29,712 bases of DNA from JBDTNL01 sp039933785 (GTDB lineage: Bacteria; Acidobacteriota; Thermoanaerobaculia; Multivoradales; JAGPDF01). Location: NCBI GenBank assembly GCA_039933785.1, contig JBDTNL010000048.1, forward strand, positions 1 to 29,712, written 5' to 3'. Made by a program: the position numbers and the translations under genes. This document shows positions 16,121 through 22,116 of this stretch, piece by piece (positions within the stretch are counted from its first letter, which is position 1; each line of letters begins with the position of its first letter). The notes beneath the pieces were generated by a model, which was given only the letters and a program-made list of their open reading frames with translations, searched no databases and was not told where the DNA came from.

Positions 16121-16149
16121 ACTGTATGTCAGACTGGCATACGAATCAA
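16121..16149 (-). promoter_or_regulatory. Promoter of the XRE-TPR-RAHIIT operon
   Basis: On the minus strand, -35 TTGATT (16144-16149) is separated by exactly 17 bp from -10 TACAGT (16121-16126). The -10 ends 10 nt before the XRE ATG, leaving room for only a few untranslated bases. Both hexamers match the sigma-70 consensus at four of six positions. Confidence 0.65.
16124..16142. promoter_or_regulatory. Palindromic operator candidate in the XRE promoter spacer
   Basis: GTATGTCAG-A-CTGGCATAC is a 19-bp dyad with 8 of 9 positions matched in each half. It fills the spacer and edge of the -10 of the XRE promoter, so a dimer bound here would block RNA polymerase. The XRE product is the natural ligand; binding is not shown. 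Confidence 0.6.
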
Positions 16150-16256
16150 GTCCCGCGGAGATACTATTTGCAGGCCGAAGAGGAGGACGCCTCGGCACTC
16201 CTTCTGGGCCTAAGAATGATGATCTGCAGGGCCGAAATCCTGCAAGAGGGGAGGGT

Positions 16257-17036
16257 TTGCCGTTGGTGCTTTCGGCGCGCTGGTTGATGCTGCGGGAACT
16301 GGTGAAACGCGACCTGCAATCGCGCTACGCCGGCTCGTTGCTGGGCTTCTTCTGGTCCTTCTTGCAGCCGGTGTGGCAGCTGGTGCTCTATTCCTTCGTG
16401 TTCGGGTCGGTCATGAAGGTGTCGTTGGTCGGAGAACAGGCTCCGAAATTCAGCCTGTTCCTGTTCGCGGGCCTGCTGCCATGGCTGGCGTTCAGCGAGG
16501 GGGTGACCCGATCGGCCACGTCGGTCACCGACCAGGCGCACCTAGTGAAAAAGCTGCGCTTCCCGTCGGAGCTGCTTGTCGCCACATGTGTGCTGACCGC
16601 GCTCGTCCACGAGGCGATCGCCACGGCGTTGTTCACCGCAATTCTGGCGACCATGGGCGCTCTCTCCTGGCAGAGCCTGCCCTGGTTGCTTCTCGCGGTG
16701 CCGCTGCAAGTGGCATTGACCCTGGGACTGGGGCTCTTTTTGGCCTCGGCGCATGTGTTTCTGCGGGACATCTCGCAGGTCCTCGGGATGCTGTTTGGGG
16801 CGTGGTTCTATATCACCCCGATTGTCTACCCGCTGGCATATGTGCCGGAGCGCTTCCAGACGTTGATCGCCGCAAATCCACTCACGGCCCTCGTGCATCT
16901 GTATCGGCGGGCTTTTTTCGGCGGACATGGCATGATTCCTGGTGTGCTCACACTGGCAATTTGCGCCGCTGCGACGCTGGTTGCTGGTTGGTTGGTCTTC
17001 CGCCGCTTGCGGCCGGCGTTTGTTGACTTCATCTGA
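16257..17036 (+). CDS. ABC-2 type polysaccharide/LPS export permease (Wzm-like)
   Basis: A 259-residue inner-membrane permease of the ABC-2 family that exports O-antigen or other polysaccharides. The N-terminus holds LVKRDLQSRYAGSLLGFFWSF and QPVWQLVLYSFVFG, the Wzm/KpsM/TagG pattern (RD-x-x-x-RY...LG...W...P). About six hydrophobic segments follow, with FRDISQ-like FLRDISQVLGMLF and the late TPIVYP motif (ITPIVYPLAYVPERFQ) and NPLTALVHLYR, also typical. The start is uncertain: TTG 16257 is only 2 nt from GGAGG (16250-16254), whereas TTG 16263 (8 nt) and GTG 16266 (11 nt) are better spaced. The ATP-binding partner (Wzt) normally next to it is absent; a DUF1573 gene follows. The permease is divergent from the XRE operon and may share its operator. 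Confidence 0.88.
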   Translation: MPLVLSARWLMLRELVKRDLQSRYAGSLLGFFWSFLQPVWQLVLYSFVFGSVMKVSLVGEQAPKFSLFLFAGLLPWLAFSEGVTRSATSVTDQAHLVKKLRFPSELLVATCVLTALVHEAIATALFTAILATMGALSWQSLPWLLLAVPLQVALTLGLGLFLASAHVFLRDISQVLGMLFGAWFYITPIVYPLAYVPERFQTLIAANPLTALVHLYRRAFFGGHGMIPGVLTLAICAAATLVAGWLVFRRLRPAFVDFI

Positions 17037-17129
17037 GATTCGGGACTGGCTCGTGACTTGCATGTCGCTGCGCTTGGAAGCTCGTCTGACACCCCTTCGC
17101 CCGTTCGACCCAAAGGAGTTCGCTGAACA

Positions 17130-18137
17130 ATGCGCCGTCTAGTGATCCTTGCTGTCCTCTGCTCTCTCGCGTCCGCCGTGTTTGGGGTGGATAGGCCCGC
17201 CTCCTCGCCCAAGGCGGTGGTCGCCGAAGCCGTCCACGACTTCGGGAAGGCGTCCGTTGGGGATCGGCTGTCGAACGTCTTCGTGGTTAGGAACGAAGGG
17301 ACGGGAGCCCTGCAGATTCTCGGCGCGACTGCGGATTGCGCCTGCGTCACAGTGGACTACGACAAGACCGTGGCGCCTGGCGCATCGGGCGAGGTCCGGG
17401 TCGTTTTCGACACCGCCGACATGGTGGGAGCCTTGAAAGAGGCGTTCACCCTCAAGACGAACGACCCTGCGGCTCCGCTCTTCAACTTCGTCTTGATCGC
17501 GCGGGTGGCCCCTATTCTCGGCATTCAGCCGGGCTATGCGCGCTACATCTATGTGCAGAAGGAGATTCCAGGCCGCATCGTGCAGACGCTGTGGGCCACC
17601 GACGGCAAGGACTTCAATATCCTTTCTGTCAAGTCGCCATACGCCTTCCTGGCCGCGAGTTTTCATGAGGCGACCGAGACCGAGCGCCGCCCCGATGCGA
17701 AGGGTAAGCAATGGCGAGTCGAGACCGTGCTGTCTCCGGACGCACCAGTCGGCCCCCTTTCGGCCTGGTTCGAAATCCTCACCGACCACCCGCGGCAACA
17801 GACGGTACGGTTCGAGGTTTCGGGATTCGTCCGGCCGGTCGTCGCGGTGACGCCGGCCAGCGCCGACCTTGGCTTGGTGAAGGCCGATCAACCGCGAATC
17901 GGCAGCTTGGTCGTGCAGGTGTTCTCGACCGAGGAGATCCCGGTGACCGGCATCGACACCGACCTGAAGGGCTTAAAACTCGACCTCGAGACTGTGAAGC
18001 CCGGTCGTAACTACAAGATTCATCTGGCAGTGAATCCGCCGACGCCGAGCGGAGACTTTCGTGGTGTCGTGCGGGTTCATACCGCGAGTCCCAAGGCGCC
18101 CCTGATCGAAATACCCATCAGCGGTCGCTTTCAATAG
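17130..18137 (+). CDS. Exported DUF1573 domain protein
   Basis: A 335-residue protein with a signal peptide (MRRLVILAVLCSLASAVFG) and an N-terminal DUF1573 Ig-like domain at about 33-100. The domain pattern is VHDFGKASVGDRLSNVFVVR, then LQILGATADCACVTVDY with the paired cysteines Cys70 and Cys72, then PGASGEVRVVFDT. The rest appears to be two more Ig-like (ASH/MSP-type) modules ending in APLIEIPISGRF. The biochemical role of DUF1573 is unknown; it is common in secreted proteins of Bacteroidota, Planctomycetota and Acidobacteriota. AAGGAG (17113-17118) lies 11 nt before the ATG. It leads a run of exported proteins and is 93 nt after the permease gene, so it could be transcribed with either. 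Confidence 0.88.
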   Translation: MRRLVILAVLCSLASAVFGVDRPASSPKAVVAEAVHDFGKASVGDRLSNVFVVRNEGTGALQILGATADCACVTVDYDKTVAPGASGEVRVVFDTADMVGALKEAFTLKTNDPAAPLFNFVLIARVAPILGIQPGYARYIYVQKEIPGRIVQTLWATDGKDFNILSVKSPYAFLAASFHEATETERRPDAKGKQWRVETVLSPDAPVGPLSAWFEILTDHPRQQTVRFEVSGFVRPVVAVTPASADLGLVKADQPRIGSLVVQVFSTEEIPVTGIDTDLKGLKLDLETVKPGRNYKIHLAVNPPTPSGDFRGVVRVHTASPKAPLIEIPISGRFQ

Positions 18138-18194
18138 ACCCTGGCTTCTAGCCCGGGGTGCCCCACGCACCTCCGGTCAACACTGTTTCACTCT

Positions 18195-18200
18195 AGGAGG
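18195..18200 (+). promoter_or_regulatory. Ribosome site fixing the GTG start of the FG-GAP lipoprotein
   Basis: A perfect AGGAGG lies 8 nt before GTG 18209. The ATG at 18201 abuts the site and is out of frame, and ATG 18221 would be 20 nt away, so the GTG is preferred. Confidence 0.7.
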
Positions 18201-18208
18201 ATGTCCCT

Positions 18209-19933
18209 GTGAGACGAGGAATGATTCAGGGCAGGCATGCCGTAGTCACGACGTTGGCCATGGCGGTCTTGTCCCTTGCGGGTTGCAGCACCTCCGGGAG
18301 CAGTACCCGAACCCAGCCGGCGAAGGCGCCCGACCCGACCCCGCCCGCAGTGTCGAGCCCATCTGCGCAGCCGACCGCGCCCGCGTTGGAGCCCGTGACA
18401 GTAGAGCCGACGCCGTCGCCGGAGGCGCCATCGGCGGAAGAGACGTGGTTGAAAGCCGAAGATGGACGCGAGTACAAGCTCGAGAAATTCGACAGGGCCC
18501 GTATGCAGTATCTGCGGCTGTCTCCGACTCGAGTGAGGACGGCTTGGGGCACTCTCGAGGTCGATCGCGAGGATGATGCCTTCTTCTATTTCCGGCTCTA
18601 TCGCGATATTTCGCCCCCACCCGGGCCCTCGGTTGCCGAGCAGCGCGAGAAGAAGGCGGATGAGCTCCGCCAGCATCTGCCGCAGCCGCTCGAAGAGGTC
18701 GATGGTCTCGAGGGGGTGGACTTTGGACACGGCCTCCCGACGAGTGGTCAGTGGCGTAACAGCTTCGAATTCGCCGACATGAACGAGGATGGCTTCTTGG
18801 ACCTCGTCCATGGTCCAGCCCGCAAGGGGGATCGGGTCCCCAAGGTTTTCCTGGGAGACGGCAAGGGCAACTGGCGCTTGTGGCGCGAGGCGTCCTTCCC
18901 GAGTCAGACCTACGACTACGGTGATGTTTCGGTGGGCGACTTTAACGGCGATCACCACCTGGACATGGTGCTTGGTGTCCACTTGCTAGGGCTGCGAGCC
19001 TTGATGGGCGATGGCAAGGGAAAGTTCACCACGGCGAATGAGGGCCTACCGTGGCGATCCAAAGCCGCGGAGCCCATGGGCTTCTCCTCCCAGCAAGTGC
19101 AGGCGGTGACTTGGGATGACAAGCCGAAGGCGGGCTTCCTGGCCTTGAGCGAAGGTCCGAGGATGCCCACTCCCGGCTCATCGCCGGTCCAGGGGACGGA
19201 AGGCGTGCGCCTGTATCGGAACGCCTCGAGCGACCCGGCGCGGGTTGAGTGGGAGTGGGTCAACGAGAGCGACAAGTCGAGCGATCTCTTTGGAGAAGAC
19301 CTCCAGCTGGTTCCGGATTCGAAGGGCCGAGGGTTCCTCGTGGGTTCAGGTCGGATGGACTATCGCGATCTCGTTTTCCTCGGCCGGAACAAGGATGGTT
19401 GGCGTCAACAGTCGCTTCCGCTGCCGCCGCGAACTAACGTGTGGTCCTCCGCTCCCCTTCGCCGGGCGGGGCCGGCCTCGTTCGACGTGGTCACTGCCGC
19501 CCTGAGCTTTGACGCCGGGATGACGCTGCGCCTCATCGACCTCTACCGAATGGAGAAGACCGGCTGGACCCGCCGGACCCTGTGGTTCGAGGAGAAAAAG
19601 GGACAGGGTCCCGTGCGCGTGGCGACGGGCGATCTCGATGGTAATGGCCTCGATGACATCGTGGCCCTGGGAGCCGATGGCCAGGTTTGGGTTCTTCTGC
19701 AGCAACCCGGCGACAGCTGGGTCTCCGAGAAGAGTCCGGAGCTGCAAGGCCAGGTGGGTTGCTCGGGAGCCGGCCTTCGCATTCAGGATCTGGACGCCGA
19801 CGGCAAGCCCGAGATCGCGATATCCTGGTCGGGAGAAACGGACCTTCTGAACGATCCGAAGGCTTGCCGTGACAGCGGCTCCCTGCGGGTGTGGAAGATC
19901 CATCCGCGCAGTGCGACGACGAAGCCGCAGTAG
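18209..19933 (+). CDS. FG-GAP/VCBS-repeat lipoprotein
   Basis: A predicted 574-residue lipoprotein whose signal peptide ends in the lipobox LSLAGC (Cys26), followed by a Pro/Ser/Thr-rich linker (about 30-79) that would extend from the membrane. The body is an FG-GAP beta-propeller with Asp-rich calcium-binding blades: DMNEDGFLDLV (about 190), DFNGDHHLDMV (about 245), DLDGNGLDDIV (about 474) and DLDADGKPEIA (about 526). Such propellers bind ligands or matrix; no enzymatic motif is seen. The GTG start is supported by a perfect AGGAGG. It lies 71 nt after the DUF1573 gene and 57 nt before another exported protein, in the same orientation. Confidence 0.87.
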   Translation: MRRGMIQGRHAVVTTLAMAVLSLAGCSTSGSSTRTQPAKAPDPTPPAVSSPSAQPTAPALEPVTVEPTPSPEAPSAEETWLKAEDGREYKLEKFDRARMQYLRLSPTRVRTAWGTLEVDREDDAFFYFRLYRDISPPPGPSVAEQREKKADELRQHLPQPLEEVDGLEGVDFGHGLPTSGQWRNSFEFADMNEDGFLDLVHGPARKGDRVPKVFLGDGKGNWRLWREASFPSQTYDYGDVSVGDFNGDHHLDMVLGVHLLGLRALMGDGKGKFTTANEGLPWRSKAAEPMGFSSQQVQAVTWDDKPKAGFLALSEGPRMPTPGSSPVQGTEGVRLYRNASSDPARVEWEWVNESDKSSDLFGEDLQLVPDSKGRGFLVGSGRMDYRDLVFLGRNKDGWRQQSLPLPPRTNVWSSAPLRRAGPASFDVVTAALSFDAGMTLRLIDLYRMEKTGWTRRTLWFEEKKGQGPVRVATGDLDGNGLDDIVALGADGQVWVLLQQPGDSWVSEKSPELQGQVGCSGAGLRIQDLDADGKPEIAISWSGETDLLNDPKACRDSGSLRVWKIHPRSATTKPQ

Positions 19934-19990
19934 AATGGTGCAAACCAGTTGCCGCTGGCCGTACACCAGAAAAGAAGTGGAGAAGGTGAG

Positions 19991-20644
19991 ATGACCGATC
20001 GTTCACACCGGATTTTGTGGGCTGCTCTGGCGTTCGTCGCTGCGTCATCCGCAGCGCAGACTCTCCCCGGGGTCGGCTACGAGCCGGGTCCTCGTGGCCT
20101 GAGCTTGTCGGGCTACAAGCTCGATAGCTTGAGCAATCGGTTCACGTACTACGCCATGAACATGAGCGCCGATCCGGGGGCGGTCGGTGCTCACCCGAAT
20201 CCCTATTACTTGGATATCTCGGATCCGTTAGTTCAGCAGACGTACGAAATGCGCTACGGCCCCGGCACGATCGGTCCTCGCATGAAGTCTTGGATCGGAC
20301 CCAACAACGAGGTGCGACCCGTCCTCGTCGATGCGCTCCAATGGTGGTTTGCGAATCGCCCGCAGGGACTCGGCGGATCGACGGTCGGTCGCAATGGCGT
20401 ACCCACGGAGCGAGAGATCATCGATGTCCAGGCGACCGGCGATCGGGATATCTGGCAGTTCTATTTGATCGCCTCCACGCCGGGCTTTTCCGCGGACAAT
20501 CGCGAAGTCATCGACGATCCTTCCCTGCCCCCTGGAGACGGTCAGCGCATGAACGTGTTTTGGAACATGACCAACTACTTCCACAACACGTTCACCGGCT
20601 ACTACCCGTTCTCGCCGCAAGTCGCGATCCCGCCTAGCAACTAG
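19991..20644 (+). CDS. Exported protein of unknown function
   Basis: I do not recognise this 217-residue protein. It has an N-terminal signal (MTDRSHRILWAALAFVAASSAAQ) and a mature part rich in aromatic residues and Asn/Pro, without repeats or known motifs; examples are RFTYYAMNMSADPG, WWFANRPQGLGGS and MNVFWNMTNYFHNTFTGYYPF. It has no cysteine and no membrane anchor, so it is probably periplasmic or secreted. The ATG at 19991 is chosen because AGAAGG lies just upstream (19981-19986) and it gives a clean signal peptide; the frame opens 14 codons earlier. It sits in the row of exported genes 17130-22032, followed by a separate promoter, so it may end a transcript. Confidence 0.75.
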   Translation: MTDRSHRILWAALAFVAASSAAQTLPGVGYEPGPRGLSLSGYKLDSLSNRFTYYAMNMSADPGAVGAHPNPYYLDISDPLVQQTYEMRYGPGTIGPRMKSWIGPNNEVRPVLVDALQWWFANRPQGLGGSTVGRNGVPTEREIIDVQATGDRDIWQFYLIASTPGFSADNREVIDDPSLPPGDGQRMNVFWNMTNYFHNTFTGYYPFSPQVAIPPSN

Positions 20645-20695
20645 CCGCCCCGGGCAACGCGTAGAGCGGAACGCGCGTTGGCTTGTGGTGGTGGG

Positions 20696-20709
20696 TGCTG
20701 GTTGACAAG
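20696..20709 (+). repeat. 14-nt direct repeat copy 1 (contains TTGACA)
   Basis: TGCTGGTTGACAAG occurs here and exactly again at 29547-29560. Here it contains the -35 box of the promoter described for the 422-residue exported protein. Confidence 0.7.
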
Positions 20710-20731
20710 GGCCGACGCGCGGGTCTAGAGT
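20702..20731 (+). promoter_or_regulatory. Sigma-70-like promoter of the 422-residue exported protein
   Basis: A perfect TTGACA (20702-20707) is followed after 18 bp by TAGAGT (20726-20731, 4 of 6). Transcription would begin near 20738, giving a leader of about 25 nt with GGAGG before the GTG start. This is the best housekeeping promoter in the window. Confidence 0.6.
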
Positions 20732-20752
20732 CATGCCATAATCGCATTTACC

Positions 20753-20757
20753 GGAGG
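20753..20757 (+). promoter_or_regulatory. Ribosome site fixing the GTG start at 20764
   Basis: GGAGG lies 6 nt before GTG 20764. The upstream ATG in frame (20683) precedes the promoter and encodes an unlikely Trp-rich leader, so it is not used. Confidence 0.75.
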
Positions 20758-20763
20758 TACCCC

Positions 20764-22032
20764 GTGGACAAGAAAGCCGTCGCACTTTTGGGCCTGATCG
20801 TGGCTGCACCCGTCACGGCCGCTACGTTGCCGTCGGGACCTGAGTTGGTCGTGAAGAGTGGGGGGCACCACTATCAGCGCACGCCCGCAGCCGCTATCGC
20901 AGCCGACGGGCGGGCCGTGGTCGTTTGGGCAGACGCCAACCTGGGTCTTCGATCCCGCTCTATCAGTGCGGGCGGTGCGCTCGCCACCGAAGCCGCGCTG
21001 GTCGCAAACCTGGACCATCCTCCGGTCCCCGGCGCGGCGCGCGTCACTGACCGGAAGGATCCCGTGGTCGTCTACGATGCCGCGGGCAGCAGCTTCTACG
21101 TCTTCTGGACGAATGAGATCGCCGACGTTCGGGTGGATTTCTTTCACGAAGACCGGCAGATCGTCGATCAGGACGTCTTCGGCCAGCGCTTCGATGGCAC
21201 CGGCGCTCCGCTCGGAGTTGCCTTCCGCGTCAATACGGACTCGACGGGATTCCAGAGCCGCCCGCAGGTCAGTCGCTTGACATGTGGAACCGGCGCGCCC
21301 AAGGCGTGCAAGGCGGGCCGTTTCGTCGTGGCTTGGCAGAGTGACAACAGCGCAGGCGTGTTCGCCCGCACCCTCGACACCTCCGGCACGCTCGGGGCTT
21401 CCCAGGTGCACCTGTCTCCCGCCGGGCCGGCCCGTGACGTCGCCTTGGCGGCCGATGACCGCGGAAACGTGCTGGCGCTTTGGGATGCGCCGGACTCGTC
21501 ACAGAGCGGCGTCTTCGCGCGTACCTTCAATGCCTCCCTGAGCCCGTTGGCCGGTGCCGTGCAGCTGAATCAGCGAGTGGTGGGTTCGCAGGACCGGCCC
21601 ACTGCGGCGTTCAACGCGACGACGCGTCAGTTCCTCGCGGCATGGCAGGGCAAGGCTCAGCCGGATCGCTATCGCACCTACGGGCGCCTCCTGGGTGCCT
21701 CGGGGAGCCCGCTCGGAAATCAGTTCCCAATCACAGTCGGAAACTCCCAGTGGGAGGTCTACCCGGTGGTCTCGACGACCTTGGACGGCGGGTTCACCGC
21801 GCAATGGCTCGCCTACGATGACCACCTGCCCAACGCCGTACGCGCCGTTGGTCTCGATGGCGCCGGTGCCCGCGTGGGCAGCGAGTTCAACGTCAACCAG
21901 AATCGTCCCAATGCGCAGGCACGCCTGGCCCTTGTCGTCGGCCGGACGGGCGACCAACTCTCCACCTACGAAGGTTTCGACGCCAGCCGTTCGAGCAGTA
22001 TCAACCTGCGGTGGCTGAAGCGCAGCCAATAG
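20764..22032 (+). CDS. Exported repeat protein, probable beta-propeller, unknown function
   Basis: A 422-residue secreted protein starting at GTG 20764 with a signal peptide (MDKKAVALLGLIVAAPVTAA). It contains degenerate repeats of about 50-60 residues with the pattern FVVAW...GVFARTLD..G..LG, seen as RFVVAWQSDNSAGVFARTLD, NVLALWDAPDSSQSGVFARTF and QFLAAWQGKAQPDRYRTYGRL. This periodicity suggests a beta-propeller; no catalytic motif is visible. Two cysteines (in LTCGTGAPKACKAG) lie close together and could form a loop disulfide. It has its own promoter and ribosome site. A bidirectional terminator follows, facing the convergent spermidine-synthase-like gene. Function is unknown; surface binding is the likeliest general role. 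Confidence 0.82.
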   Translation: MDKKAVALLGLIVAAPVTAATLPSGPELVVKSGGHHYQRTPAAAIAADGRAVVVWADANLGLRSRSISAGGALATEAALVANLDHPPVPGAARVTDRKDPVVVYDAAGSSFYVFWTNEIADVRVDFFHEDRQIVDQDVFGQRFDGTGAPLGVAFRVNTDSTGFQSRPQVSRLTCGTGAPKACKAGRFVVAWQSDNSAGVFARTLDTSGTLGASQVHLSPAGPARDVALAADDRGNVLALWDAPDSSQSGVFARTFNASLSPLAGAVQLNQRVVGSQDRPTAAFNATTRQFLAAWQGKAQPDRYRTYGRLLGASGSPLGNQFPITVGNSQWEVYPVVSTTLDGGFTAQWLAYDDHLPNAVRAVGLDGAGARVGSEFNVNQNRPNAQARLALVVGRTGDQLSTYEGFDASRSSSINLRWLKRSQ

Positions 22033-22058
22033 GCTGCCACCGGCGTTCGAGAAGCAGC

Positions 22059-22087
22059 GGGCCCGGTCCACGCGAGTGGCCGGGCCC
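22059..22087. terminator. Bidirectional hairpin between convergent genes
   Basis: GGGCCCGG (22059-22066) pairs with CCGGGCCC (22080-22087), and inside it CCAC pairs with GTGG around a GCGA (GNRA) tetraloop with one bulged T. It lies in the 84 nt between two converging genes. Only ATTT follows on the plus strand, so it is a stem-dominated terminator. Confidence 0.75.
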
Positions 22088-22116
22088 ACTCCATTTCTAG
22101 GCGGCCCTGCTCCCTC

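Noticed and set aside
20655..20680. CAACGCG/CGCGTTG inverted repeat after the 217-residue protein gene
   Set aside because: The 7-bp stem has a 12-nt loop and no T-run; too weak to call a terminator, though it may help end transcription.
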